From JAHELQ01 sp965603365 (lineage in GTDB: Bacteria; Acidobacteriota; Aminicenantia; UBA2199), in NCBI GenBank assembly GCA_965603365.1, contig CBFDCR010000052.1, forward strand, positions 1 through 36,808: a stretch of 36,808 nucleotides of DNA, written 5' to 3'. Below the pieces are notes generated by a model that was not told the DNA's origin, did not search any database, and saw only the letters and a list, made by a program, of their open reading frames with translations. Both the position numbers and the translations under genes were made by a program. Below, one piece after another: positions 16,796 to 24,890 of this stretch; positions within the stretch are counted from its first letter, which is position 1, and every line of letters begins with the position of its first letter.

Positions 16796-16823
16796 TTGAA
16801 CTAAATCAAAATTTTTTTATAAT
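16796..16823 (+). promoter_or_regulatory. Promoter of the alpha/beta hydrolase gene
   Basis: TTGAAC (16796-16801), a 16-nt spacer and TATAAT (16818-16823). The predicted start falls near 16830, inside or just after the AGAGGAA ribosome binding site, so the leader is very short. Confidence 0.55.
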
Positions 16824-16838
16824 AAAGAGGAACCATCG

Positions 16839-17642
16839 ATGAATACTTCAGATCGTAAGAGGGTAACCGCCAATGGACATGAATTGTTTTACACCTTTCT
16901 CAATGAAAAGAGTATGGAATCGGGAAAGTCGTGGTTGGTTTTTTTACACGAGGGGCTCGGCAGTGTGGCTCAGTGGTTGGATTTTCCGCTATTGGTGAGT
17001 AACAACACCGGTTGTCCTGCCCTGTTGTACGACCGTTATGGATATGGGGAATCGGAGCCTTTAAAAGAGCCCCGGAACCATGATTATCTTGAACAGGAGG
17101 CCCTAAAAGCCCTACCGGATGTGTTAACGGCTCTGAAAATCGAGGAGCCGGTGATACCGGTGGGGCACAGTGACGGCGGCTCAATCGCTTTGCTGTTTGC
17201 CGCCCATTTTCCCGAAAAAGTGGCCGGTATTATCACCGAAGCCCCCCATGTCATGGTGGAGGAAATCTCATTGGCCGGTATCCGGGAGGCCGTTTCATTT
17301 TATAAAAGTGGGGTGCTAAAAGAATTGCTGGCTAAATACCACGGCGAAAGGACCGATTCGATGTTTTTTGGCTGGGCCGACACCTGGCTGTCATTTGAAG
17401 ACATCGGTTGGAATTTTGAGCACTTATTGCCGAATATCAAAGCCCCGCTATTGGCCATCCAGGGGGAAGATGACCAATATGGCTCGGCGGCCCAGATTGA
17501 TTCCATTGTCGATAAGGTGAGCGGTCCGGCCGAAAAGTTCATGATTCCCCACTGCGGACACATTCCCCATCTCGAAGCGAGGGCCGATGTGCTTCAAAAA
17601 ATGACCGGCTTCATTCAACAAATTGTAGGACAACAAAATTAA
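16839..17642 (+). CDS. Alpha/beta-fold hydrolase
   Basis: A 267-aa cytoplasmic hydrolase. The nucleophile elbow GHSDGG puts Ser at 111, the acid is in GEDDQYG (Asp211 or 212), and His241 in CGHIPHLE completes the triad. HEGLGS near 37-42 is the oxyanion-hole strand. The sequence around the elbow and the overall size resemble the MhpC/haloalkane-type family, but the substrate cannot be named. AGAGGAA lies about 7 nt before the ATG. It is divergent from arsC and has its own consensus promoter. Confidence 0.9.
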   Translation: MNTSDRKRVTANGHELFYTFLNEKSMESGKSWLVFLHEGLGSVAQWLDFPLLVSNNTGCPALLYDRYGYGESEPLKEPRNHDYLEQEALKALPDVLTALKIEEPVIPVGHSDGGSIALLFAAHFPEKVAGIITEAPHVMVEEISLAGIREAVSFYKSGVLKELLAKYHGERTDSMFFGWADTWLSFEDIGWNFEHLLPNIKAPLLAIQGEDDQYGSAAQIDSIVDKVSGPAEKFMIPHCGHIPHLEARADVLQKMTGFIQQIVGQQN

Positions 17643-17805
17643 AAATTCTAAAAAGCTTGACATTTGCTGCTGAAAATAATAAAAAGAGATCGTAGATGGC
17701 ATGGTTGTTCTATTAGAAAGAGTTTTGTCGAGAGTTGAACCGCTTTTTGAGACTGGGAAATGGAGGGTTCATTTACACGAATTTTAAAATATAAGGAGGT
17801 CGGTC

Positions 17806-18015
17806 ATGTCTGACAGCGTTTATAAGGTGATCGAATTGGTGGGAACCAGTGAGGTTTCCTGGGAAGATGCGGCCAAGAAGGCGGTGGAAACTGCCGGCAA
17901 GAGTCTTAAGAATTTACGAATCGCCGAAGTGGAGAAGCTGGATATGAAGGTGGAGGACGGAAAAGTGGTGGCCTACCGCACCCGCGTCAGCCTCTCCTTC
18001 AAATACGAAGATTAA
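17806..18015 (+). CDS. Dodecin (flavin-binding dodecamer subunit)
   Basis: A 69-aa protein matching the dodecin family along its whole length: VYKVIELVGTSEVSWEDA at the N-terminus, the helix AAKKAVETAGKSLKNLR and the closing strands VAYRTRVSLSFKYE. Dodecins assemble into a hollow dodecamer that stores or buffers flavin (or CoA in some lineages). AAGGAGG lies about 8 nt before the ATG. In the 163-bp spacer upstream there is a TTGACA at 17657-17662, with only a poor TAAAAA -10 box 17 nt later, so the promoter is uncertain. Its stop codon directly abuts the stop of the convergent TIR gene. Confidence 0.94.
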   Translation: MSDSVYKVIELVGTSEVSWEDAAKKAVETAGKSLKNLRIAEVEKLDMKVEDGKVVAYRTRVSLSFKYED

Positions 18016-19062
18016 CTAACACTGTAGATAGCGATAAACAGTGTCCGCCATTTGCCTGACGTCTGTGTCTCCTGCCCCAAATAAGTCCCGAATCCTCTCG
18101 CAGATAGGAATAAGAAGTAGCTTATGACGATTTAACTGGGGAGCAAGTATGGCGGCTGTATCTAAGGCCGCAAGCCTAACGTCTCTGCTGGGATGCTGAA
18201 AGGAGTTGATGAGGATATTTACTATTTGCCGCAGTTCGTTGTGTGCATAATTCTGGTATAGCCTGATGCTTCTTAAAGCGGTTATTCTTTTCTCCTGGTC
18301 TTCTGAATGGGCGAAACCAAAAAGAGTGGTTAATTTTGACTTATCGCCCAATTTCGCAAGATAGGTGCAGGCAGGTGAAGCAAGGGTTGAATCCTCCGAG
18401 TGTGCCAGCCTTCGAAGATTTGCCGATACCAAAGGGGAAAGGTAGCTTTCCAATTTTTTCATTATTTTTTTCTGGACCGTTCTGTCCTGAAGTTCAGTAT
18501 CTCCCAGAAGTGTCCCTAATGCTCTGCATGATCCGATATTCATAAGTATCTCTATGGCTTCGAGTTTGTCGGCTGCACCCCCCTTTTCGTATGTGGTTAT
18601 CCATGTCTCTTCTAAGTTTTCCTTCGAAGAGTCCATCCCTATCTTCCCTAACAGGAATTTTTTAAGGTCATTTGCCGGTTTTGTAAATTTGTGTCGAAAG
18701 TCCACATATTTTATTCCCCGTAATACAGCGGGTATCTCACAGTCCTGTCTTAGAATTGGTATAATCGTTAAGTCTTTTTTATCACATGCCCTCAAAAAGG
18801 CTGAAGTCCACTCTTTTTTAACCCACTCTCGTGTAGTACTTTCAGGCGTTAGGATCAACATAAAAAAGCCGGATTCTTGAATCCCCTGGTCTATTTTTTC
18901 TACGATGTTGTCCCCCAGATCTATTTCCCACTCGTCCCACCATACCGGGATACCGGCATCATACAGATGTTTTACCAGCCGTTTACAAAAATCGCGATCT
19001 GCCGAAGCATAACTAACAAATACCTTTCCATTCCCGTCTGTCATATTAGCCCTCTTTTTCAT
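18016..19062 (-). CDS. TIR-domain protein with C-terminal HEAT-like repeats
   Basis: A 348-aa protein. Residues 13-140 form a TIR domain: KVFVSYASADRDFC (13-26), then WWDEWEIDLGDN (41-52), with the expected catalytic Glu84 in REWVKKEW. Bacterial TIR domains of this type often degrade NAD+ in anti-phage systems, though others only signal. Residues about 160-345 are helical pairs resembling HEAT/armadillo repeats (KLEAIEILMNIG, DVRLAALDTAAIL), a likely sensor or scaffold part. AGGAG lies about 9 nt before the ATG at 19062. GC content is lower than in flanking genes. It follows, on the same strand, a small ORF, a PC4 protein and a zinc-ribbon protein. A defence role is inferred, not shown. Confidence 0.88.
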   Translation of the reverse strand: MKKRANMTDGNGKVFVSYASADRDFCKRLVKHLYDAGIPVWWDEWEIDLGDNIVEKIDQGIQESGFFMLILTPESTTREWVKKEWTSAFLRACDKKDLTIIPILRQDCEIPAVLRGIKYVDFRHKFTKPANDLKKFLLGKIGMDSSKENLEETWITTYEKGGAADKLEAIEILMNIGSCRALGTLLGDTELQDRTVQKKIMKKLESYLSPLVSANLRRLAHSEDSTLASPACTYLAKLGDKSKLTTLFGFAHSEDQEKRITALRSIRLYQNYAHNELRQIVNILINSFQHPSRDVRLAALDTAAILAPQLNRHKLLLIPICERIRDLFGAGDTDVRQMADTVYRYLQC

Positions 19063-19177
19063 GCACCCTCTCCTCTGCCGACAGGGTCTGAAACAATTGA
19101 CCCAATCGGGGATCGTGGTGAGAGACCTTCTGGTGTTCAGTCTCCTTCAATTTGGAAAAGAGAGTTAATAGCGCCAT
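19046..19177 (-). CDS. Possible 43-aa protein between PC4 and TIR genes
   Basis: A short frame begins 13 nt after the PC4-gene stop and overlaps the TIR start by 17 nt, carrying the TIR ribosome binding site within it. It reads MALLTLFSKLKETEH, then a His/Gln-rich middle, and ends in charged residues (LSAEERVHEKEG). The composition looks protein-like, and the tight spacing fits an operon, but there is no ribosome binding site before its ATG and I do not recognise a family. It may be only a translated linker that couples the two genes. Confidence 0.35.
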   Translation of the reverse strand: MALLTLFSKLKETEHQKVSHHDPRLGQLFQTLSAEERVHEKEG

Positions 19178-19190
19178 TTCGACAGTTTGT

Positions 19191-19493
19191 TTACGAATCC
19201 AGGGTGTAGATGTCGGCACAAATTTTTAACAGCTTCTCAAAGTCCTCGAATTTATCGAAGCTGAAATGGATGCCCTTTTTGGTGGGTTTCCAATCACCTG
19301 CCTGATCCTGAAACCAGGTGCGGATGTCCATATATTTTTTTCCCTTGTAGCTGGATATGGAAAATACCAGCTTTTGAGTGGGGGTGAGTTCCAGGTGCCC
19401 GACACTCAAACCGTCACCGGTGTCTTTAATAAATTCCGGTTGATCCAATTCGATCTCTTTTAAAATCTTCTCTTTTAAATCTGCAAATTCCAT
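19191..19493 (-). CDS. PC4 (transcriptional coactivator p15) domain protein
   Basis: A 100-aa protein whose C-terminal two thirds (about 38-95) is a PC4-type single-stranded nucleic-acid-binding domain: LVFSISSYKGKKYMDIRTWF, then WKPTKKGIHFSFDKFEDFEK. Bacterial PC4 homologues (YdbC type) bind single-stranded DNA or RNA as dimers. The ATG at 19493 has AGGAG 7 nt upstream; an upstream ATG at 19514 would place the Shine-Dalgarno inside the gene. It lies 60 nt after the zinc-ribbon gene and just before the small ORF and TIR gene, all on the minus strand. Confidence 0.87.
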   Translation of the reverse strand: MEFADLKEKILKEIELDQPEFIKDTGDGLSVGHLELTPTQKLVFSISSYKGKKYMDIRTWFQDQAGDWKPTKKGIHFSFDKFEDFEKLLKICADIYTLDS

Positions 19494-19553
19494 TGGCTGT
19501 CTCCTTTTCCCCAACCAAACAAAGGGCTTCGCGCCGTGTCTATGGGGGGGAAT

Positions 19554-19805
19554 CTATTTTTTCTTCTGCATAGATTGGGCGAATATTTCCTCTGCTTTCC
19601 GCTTCTTTTCTTTTTCCAGTTCCCGGGCCATGGAAAATCGTTCATCCACCTTTTGCTTCTTCTCTTTTTCCTTCAGGAGCAGAGTGTCAAAGGATTCAAA
19701 ACTTTTTTTCTTTGTTTTTTTATGTTGAATGACGGCTTTTTGTTCCACATCCACCCACAGGTTGGCGTGACATTCGGGGCATTCGATTTCAACGATATTT
19801 CCCAT
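19554..19805 (-). CDS. Small zinc-ribbon/coiled protein
   Basis: An 83-aa protein with an N-terminal CPEC motif (Cys9, Cys12), resembling the first half of a zinc ribbon (ECPECHANLWVDVEQKAV), followed by a long, highly charged Lys/Glu-rich helix (about 30-83). With only one CxxC knuckle the zinc site would be incomplete unless the protein dimerises or His13 takes part. No clear ribosome binding site precedes the ATG. Function unknown. It may be the first gene of the minus-strand PC4/TIR group, and it follows the end of the large envelope gene by 85 nt. Confidence 0.65.
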   Translation of the reverse strand: MGNIVEIECPECHANLWVDVEQKAVIQHKKTKKKSFESFDTLLLKEKEKKQKVDERFSMARELEKEKKRKAEEIFAQSMQKKK

Positions 19806-19890
19806 GATGGGATTTTAATATATAAATTCAAAAATTTCAACAAGAAATTTTAAATTAAATATTCTAATATTCGTAAACCTTTGATTCCTC

Positions 19891-22854
19891 TTAGAAATCG
19901 AATCCGATCCAGAAGTTGAATCCATAGTATTTTTTGGAATCCAGGTTAGTCTGGTAGACCCATTCAAAGTGCATGGGGATGCCGAATAGGAAAGTCTGGA
20001 TACCAAAGCCGTAGGAGGAGATGGGATCTTCCAGTCGGAGGCCTTCGCCTTTCCGGAAAAAGCGGAAATCTTCGCCCTTGAACCAGACCCCACCCAGATC
20101 GAAGAAGAATACGCCCCGAATTGGACCGATCAGGCCGATGGGGGTGGCGGCGGCATTAATAATGGAGAACCGAAATTCCGCATTAAGATGAAAGCCACTG
20201 TTGCCGATCAGTTCCAGGTATCTGGAGGCCCTGATGGTGTTGTCGCCCCCCATCCCGTACAACATGGGGGTGTCGCCCCCGGAGGTAAATCCCCGCAGCC
20301 GGAGGGCCAATAAGGTGTTGTTGTCGATTCTGAAATATTTACGGATATCCCCTTCAAAGGTGTAGGCGTCTTGAAAGGATGATCCTACCTTGATGAATTT
20401 CCGTAAACTGAGATTGAACGTATGACCCATGTTGGGCCCGTAATAGTTAAAGCGGGTGGTCTCGCCGGTCAGGGAGATACTCAGCGGCAAGGCAAAGCCG
20501 TCGAAGTACTGGGAAAAGGGCAGATCTGTGCCGTAATATATATTGGCGGCGTTGTCTTGCTGTTTGTAAAAGGAGGCACCGAAGCTTACCCGATACGATC
20601 TGTTGAAGGGATAATAAAATCCGAGGTTGGCCCCGAATTGCTTGCGGATGGATTTTATATAGTAGCCGTCGGCGGCGAGGTAAAACTGCCGCAGGTTCCA
20701 GGAAAACAGGTTGGCATAATATTGAAGTCGGTTTTTTATGTTCAGGTATGACACCTGGAAGGATTGATAGCCGTATTGGTTGGCCATGTACAGGGTAAAG
20801 TTGTGGTCTCCCATCAGATCGGTGAGATTCAGATAGGTGTATCCGAGAAAATCTCCGGTGGTGGAATAACCGACGCCGATGGACGGAAGGGCATTTACAA
20901 ACAATTTCTTAAAGGGTTTGTATTTACCCTGGCCGGTTACTTTAAATTGGGCTTCTGCATCCGCTGCTTCTGTCTGTGGGCCAGGCTTTTCTTTCCCGGT
21001 TTCGCCAACTGCGGCGGTAATGGCGGTGGAGGGCTGATATCGTTTTTCTTTATCGGTCCCCGGTTTCGGTTTTTCTGCCAGGACCGGGGAGGGGAACTCA
21101 ATGGGTCGAAAAGCGATACTTCTCTCTTCTAAGGGGATGGCGATGTCTTTTTTAAACAGCATGAAACTGCCTTTAAAGAAAGAAGAGAAGACCAGTTTGT
21201 CGGTCTGTTCCGGGATCTCGATGGGGAAATAGTTGGCCGTCATCACATCGGTATATTGACAGAGGATTTGATTTTCCAGGTCTATTCCATAAATATTATG
21301 CGATTTCAGTTCGTCGGAACTGAAGTAGATCTTTTTGCCATCCCGGGAGAAGATCGGCGTAATATCGTGATAGTTTCCTGTAGTTAACTGAATTCCCATC
21401 TCCGGTTTTTCAATGGGGGCCAGGTACAATTTGTAGTAATCTTTGGCCTTGGCGGAGTAGACGATCTTCTTCCCATCCGGGGATACATTGATGGAGCGGA
21501 TGAAGAGCTTCCCCTCCGTATGTTTACGAACCTCTTCGGTTTCCAGGTCAATGGAATAAATAAAGGATCTGGATTTTTCGATACCGGTGAAATAAATGGT
21601 ACGGTGGTCCGGCATGAAGTCCGGGGAGGTGGGGTCCTGGATGCCTCGCATTTTGATTTTTTTCAATATTCTGGAGCCGAACACATCCATGACCACCAGA
21701 TAGTTATCCAACTCCTGGCGGGCGAAAAAGGCAATTTTTTCACTCTTGTCGTCCCAGGAGAAGGAAATACCGTCTGCCGGGTTGAATTTATAATTGATGT
21801 TGTCATATTTGCTGGTGAGGCCGGGGGTAATGTTTTTGATTACTTTACCGTCCTTCATGGAGATCAGGACGATCTGCAGTGCCCCCTTTTTTATATTACC
21901 GGTTAATACGGCTAGAACTTCGCCGCTGGGGGATATTTGATGGGAGAAGGAGTAAATATAGGGGAAGTCTGGCCCGATGGAAAAACTGTAGTCTTCGGGA
22001 TTTTCCTTCATCCTGAAATCTTTGAACCGCTCCCTGGCATATTTCTGAAATTCATGATTCAGTTCTTTTTCCGTGGTGGCGAAGATTTCATATAGATTTC
22101 TCCTGGGATTCAGAACCGTTCCCTTTCGGAAAGAGAACAATAAATTGCGGACACCCCGGCGACCGTACTTTTGGTTGAGAAATTCAAATACCAGATGCCC
22201 GAAGTCGTAAGAGGTCCTGACGCCGCCATATTGGGTCTGCATTTGCCAATTTTTTTTCAGAGACGGTATGCGGCCGTTGAGTACGCTGTCTCTTATGGTC
22301 ATCAGGCTGAAACTGTCCCAATTTTGGGTCATAAACTCGGAGAAACCTTCCATGACCCAATCGGGCGGTCGTCTCAGGGCCATGGCACTGCGCCTGACCC
22401 CCTTGTACAGGACTTCATATTCGAGAATGTGGCCCAATTCATGGGTAATGGTCTCGGTGAGATCCCAGAAAGGCAGGTCGCCGTGCACCACTACCCGGTG
22501 GCCGATGGGTTCGGCGAAGGCCATAACCCCCATAGGCAGAAATCCCGGGAAGAGGTTGGTCTGTTCAAAATCGATGTGGGTGTTGTAGAAAATCAGGGGA
22601 ATCTTTTGTTCCGCTTTTATATTCAAGTATTCGGAGATGCTGATATAAGATTCTTCTGCATGTCTGGCAATCTCCTTGATGAAGTCGACATCCTGGTTGT
22701 AATAATATACGAAGAAATTGGGGGTTTCGATATAGTTCCAGTTAAAATCTGTTCGTCTGACCTTGTTCTTTCCGTAATACCACCAATATTGGGGGAAGAT
22801 GAACGATACGGTTAACATCAATATTATAAATATGAAAAATTTTTTAGATGTCAT
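19891..22854 (-). CDS. Metalloprotease-TolB-like propeller-outer-membrane barrel fusion
   Basis: A 987-aa exported protein with three parts. After a signal peptide (1-21) comes a peptidase_MA-like domain with HELGH at 138-142 and a downstream Glu169 in DWVMEGFSEF as third zinc ligand. Residues about 270-620 hold TolB/WD40-like propeller repeats (SPDGKKIVYSA, SRDGKKIYFSSD). After a Pro/Lys/Glu linker (about 625-660), residues about 665-987 are amphipathic aromatic strands resembling a BamA-type surface-antigen barrel, ending in Phe as outer-membrane barrels do. AAAGGA lies about 8 nt before the ATG. It is the last gene of an operon with two lipoproteins. The overall layout is known from FCB-type bacteria; cellular role unknown, perhaps envelope protein processing. 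Confidence 0.88.
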   Translation of the reverse strand: MTSKKFFIFIILMLTVSFIFPQYWWYYGKNKVRRTDFNWNYIETPNFFVYYYNQDVDFIKEIARHAEESYISISEYLNIKAEQKIPLIFYNTHIDFEQTNLFPGFLPMGVMAFAEPIGHRVVVHGDLPFWDLTETITHELGHILEYEVLYKGVRRSAMALRRPPDWVMEGFSEFMTQNWDSFSLMTIRDSVLNGRIPSLKKNWQMQTQYGGVRTSYDFGHLVFEFLNQKYGRRGVRNLLFSFRKGTVLNPRRNLYEIFATTEKELNHEFQKYARERFKDFRMKENPEDYSFSIGPDFPYIYSFSHQISPSGEVLAVLTGNIKKGALQIVLISMKDGKVIKNITPGLTSKYDNINYKFNPADGISFSWDDKSEKIAFFARQELDNYLVVMDVFGSRILKKIKMRGIQDPTSPDFMPDHRTIYFTGIEKSRSFIYSIDLETEEVRKHTEGKLFIRSINVSPDGKKIVYSAKAKDYYKLYLAPIEKPEMGIQLTTGNYHDITPIFSRDGKKIYFSSDELKSHNIYGIDLENQILCQYTDVMTANYFPIEIPEQTDKLVFSSFFKGSFMLFKKDIAIPLEERSIAFRPIEFPSPVLAEKPKPGTDKEKRYQPSTAITAAVGETGKEKPGPQTEAADAEAQFKVTGQGKYKPFKKLFVNALPSIGVGYSTTGDFLGYTYLNLTDLMGDHNFTLYMANQYGYQSFQVSYLNIKNRLQYYANLFSWNLRQFYLAADGYYIKSIRKQFGANLGFYYPFNRSYRVSFGASFYKQQDNAANIYYGTDLPFSQYFDGFALPLSISLTGETTRFNYYGPNMGHTFNLSLRKFIKVGSSFQDAYTFEGDIRKYFRIDNNTLLALRLRGFTSGGDTPMLYGMGGDNTIRASRYLELIGNSGFHLNAEFRFSIINAAATPIGLIGPIRGVFFFDLGGVWFKGEDFRFFRKGEGLRLEDPISSYGFGIQTFLFGIPMHFEWVYQTNLDSKKYYGFNFWIGFDF

Positions 22855-22878
22855 GGCTTTGTCCTTTAAATTTAAATT

Positions 22879-23481
22879 CTACCTTAACAATAAGTACCTC
22901 TTTTGATAGGTCTCTTTTCGGATCACCTTTTGAATGAATCGATCGGTGATCCGGTTAAAGAGGGATTTGAAATTAAATTTACTGTCTGCATTTTCGCTGT
23001 CCTTGAGGCGATCATCGAAATTGAACTTTTTGACCACCTGCCCTGACGCCGATTCCACCAGGCGGATTTCCATCTTCATGGTCCAGTTCTGGATCTTGAC
23101 AAAGCTGCGGATTTTGTCGCCGAATTTATTCCTGGTTTCATTTATCCGATTTCGCTCTTTGATCTCGGTCTTTAAACTTCCGGTGATGAGCAGGGTATTG
23201 TTCCGGGGCGGCTGGCCTTCCTCTTCTTTGGGTTTCATATATTCAATTTCTTTATCGATAAATTTGGCAAAATCTTTGGTAAAAAAATCTGTTACGCTGA
23301 TGGGAACAACCACCGTCTCGGGTGAGACAGTAATGGTGAAATCCTTGACCAGGATGCGTTCGTACTGACCGAAATCTACGGCATCCGGTCTTTCCATGGG
23401 GATTCTCACCTCCACGTGAGTCTCGGTACACGAGGCGAAAATGAAGATCAAGACGGATAATAGGATAATTTTATCTTTCAT
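22879..23481 (-). CDS. Predicted lipoprotein of unknown family
   Basis: A 200-aa lipoprotein with signal peptide and lipobox FASC (Cys18). The body has alternating strands and helices, a disordered acidic patch (KPKEEEGQPPRNN, about 83-95) and a basic C-terminal helix. The segments ILVKDFTI and LLITGSLKTEI resemble the strand pattern of LPS-assembly or CsgG-like periplasmic lipoproteins, but the similarity is too weak to assign. It overlaps the TPR lipoprotein gene by 11 nt upstream and lies 24 nt before the metalloprotease-barrel gene, so the three are probably one operon and may act as a complex at the outer membrane. Confidence 0.82.
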   Translation of the reverse strand: MKDKIILLSVLIFIFASCTETHVEVRIPMERPDAVDFGQYERILVKDFTITVSPETVVVPISVTDFFTKDFAKFIDKEIEYMKPKEEEGQPPRNNTLLITGSLKTEIKERNRINETRNKFGDKIRSFVKIQNWTMKMEIRLVESASGQVVKKFNFDDRLKDSENADSKFNFKSLFNRITDRFIQKVIRKETYQKRYLLLR

Positions 23482-23857
23482 TTTTCCCCTTCCACTTTTT
23501 GTTTTTTCGGCCCTTAGGTTTTTGGTCTTCTGGTTCTTCTGTTTTTTTCAAGCTGTCCTTGAATCGTTCATAGTTTTTATGAATGTAGCTGCTTCCGGGC
23601 TCCAATTTCAGGGCCCGTTTGTACGCTTTTTCTGCCTCTTCGATTTTGCCCATCTGTTCTAAGGCAACGGCCATATTGTTGTGAAGGGCGGCGCTGTCGG
23701 TTTTCTCGGGAAGGAGCTTCTGCCACCTGAAATAGGCCTCCTTCCACAGCCCTTCCTTAGCCATTTTGTTGGCAAAGGCGAATTCCGTTTGCACCGAACG
23801 GGGCGCGCAAAAGTTGAAGAGGGTGACGATGCATATAATGATAACTAAATGTCTCAA
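23471..23857 (-). CDS. TPR-repeat lipoprotein
   Basis: A 128-aa lipoprotein. The signal peptide ends in a lipobox (LFNFC, Cys17). Two to three TPR-like helical pairs follow, clearest at LHNNMAVALEQMGKIEEAEK followed by AYKRALKLEPGS. The last 25 residues are Lys/Glu-rich and probably unfolded. The TTG at 23857 is chosen because GGAGG lies 5 nt upstream; a frame opening at 23869 would itself contain that Shine-Dalgarno. It is the first gene of the minus-strand envelope operon and probably works as a scaffold with the lipoprotein and protease/barrel partners. Confidence 0.82.
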   Translation of the reverse strand: MRHLVIIICIVTLFNFCAPRSVQTEFAFANKMAKEGLWKEAYFRWQKLLPEKTDSAALHNNMAVALEQMGKIEEAEKAYKRALKLEPGSSYIHKNYERFKDSLKKTEEPEDQKPKGRKNKKWKGKNER

Positions 23858-23876
23858 GCGAACCTCCAACTATATA

Positions 23877-23904
23877 ATGATACATCAAAATAATTTTTTT
23901 TCAA
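23877..23904 (-). promoter_or_regulatory. Probable promoter of the envelope operon
   Basis: On the minus strand: TTGAAA (23904-23899), a 16-nt spacer and TATCAT (23882-23877), with a leader of about 12 nt to the TTG start. The surrounding region is very AT-rich, so a chance match is possible. Confidence 0.4.
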
Positions 23905-24046
23905 TTATATTTTTTCCTCAGATAGAAATGTAGCAAGAAAAATACCCAACAATTCAACCTAATTTGTCACATTTTGAGGACATTTACTTTTGCTTTTGTC
24001 TTTCCCTTTGGCTCCTTTTTGTGTTAATATACGCCAGAGGATAATG

Positions 24047-24418
24047 ATGATTAGAGGTATTGGTGTGGATATGGTTGATATTCGGCGGATGGAGAGGGTG
24101 ATTGGCACCAATAGTCGTTTTGTGGAGAAAGTATTTGCCGGAAGCGAGATTCAATATTGTGAGGGCAGGGTAAAGAAGGCCCAGCACTATGCGGCCCGGT
24201 TTGCCGCCAAGGAGGCATTTTTTAAGGCCCTGGGTACCGGCTGGCGGGAGGGCATGGGCTGGCAGGAGATCGTGGTGGAAAACGACGGCCTGGGCAAGCC
24301 GTCGATCCGCTTGACCGGTAAAACCCTGGAGGTTTTCAAACGCCGGGGCGGTACAGCCATTCACCTCTCCCTGGCCCACGAAAAATCCTACGCCTTCGCC
24401 TTCGTCCTCATCGAATAA
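24047..24418 (+). CDS. acpS: Holo-[acyl-carrier-protein] synthase
   Basis: A 123-aa AcpS that transfers the 4'-phosphopantetheine group of CoA to acyl carrier protein, activating it for fatty-acid synthesis. Family motifs are IGVDMVDIRRMERV at the N-terminus (with Mg-binding Asp8) and the FAAKEAFFKALGTG helix (about 57-70), with HLSLAHEKSYAFAFV at the end. Length is normal. The second of two tandem ATGs (24047) is favoured because AGAGG ends about 6 nt upstream; the first (24044) is only 3 nt away. It is a stand-alone housekeeping gene here. Confidence 0.95.
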   Translation: MIRGIGVDMVDIRRMERVIGTNSRFVEKVFAGSEIQYCEGRVKKAQHYAARFAAKEAFFKALGTGWREGMGWQEIVVENDGLGKPSIRLTGKTLEVFKRRGGTAIHLSLAHEKSYAFAFVLIE

Positions 24419-24421
24419 TGG

Positions 24422-24450
24422 TTGAAAAAATGCTTTTGGGGTATTATAAT
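24422..24450 (+). promoter_or_regulatory. Promoter of the nucleotidyltransferase gene (leaderless layout)
   Basis: TTGAAA (24422-24427), a 17-nt spacer and TATAAT (24445-24450) form an almost perfect sigma70 promoter. The ATG at 24460 is only 10 nt after the -10 box, and no Shine-Dalgarno is present, so the transcript should start at or within a few bases of the start codon. Confidence 0.75.
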
Positions 24451-24459
24451 TAATGTGCA

Positions 24460-24834
24460 ATGCAACATATTGAAGAGATCAAAAACAAAAAAATTTTGCC
24501 CATTGTATTTGATGCCAGGGAAGCGTTGATCGAGTTATTTGGGGACAAATTAAAGCAATTGATTTTATTCGGCTCCTATGCCAGGGGAGAACAGGAGCCC
24601 GGCTCGGACGTAGACATCATGATCCTGGTGGACGAAACAGAGGAAAAGCTAAAACTCTATAGAGAGCGAGTTTCGGAAATTATGACCGATTTATCGTTAA
24701 AGTACGATGTACTGGTATCACTGATGGAAAAGAGCTATGACCGTTATATGCAGCGCCTGGAAATCTTACCCTTTTATCGCAATATCTACGACGAAGGCCT
24801 TGAAATCTATGGACGAGATACAAACACGCCGTGA
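24460..24834 (+). CDS. Minimal nucleotidyltransferase (MNT, MntA-like)
   Basis: A 124-aa polymerase-beta-fold nucleotidyltransferase. The motif GSYARGEQEPGSDVDIMIL at 38-56 supplies the Gly-Ser and two metal-binding Asp residues (50, 52); Asp83 in KYDVLVSL is the third. Such proteins usually pair with a HEPN RNase as MntA/HepT antitoxin-toxin modules, where MNT AMPylates the toxin. No HEPN gene follows; the downstream spacer instead holds a degenerate repeat array. It is either an orphan antitoxin or acts alone. No ribosome binding site is seen; see the promoter entry. Confidence 0.9.
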   Translation: MQHIEEIKNKKILPIVFDAREALIELFGDKLKQLILFGSYARGEQEPGSDVDIMILVDETEEKLKLYRERVSEIMTDLSLKYDVLVSLMEKSYDRYMQRLEILPFYRNIYDEGLEIYGRDTNTP

Positions 24835-24890
24835 CCTATCTGCCTACCGATTTAATTCTTCGAGTTTGCGGCATTGGAAGAACGGACCTT

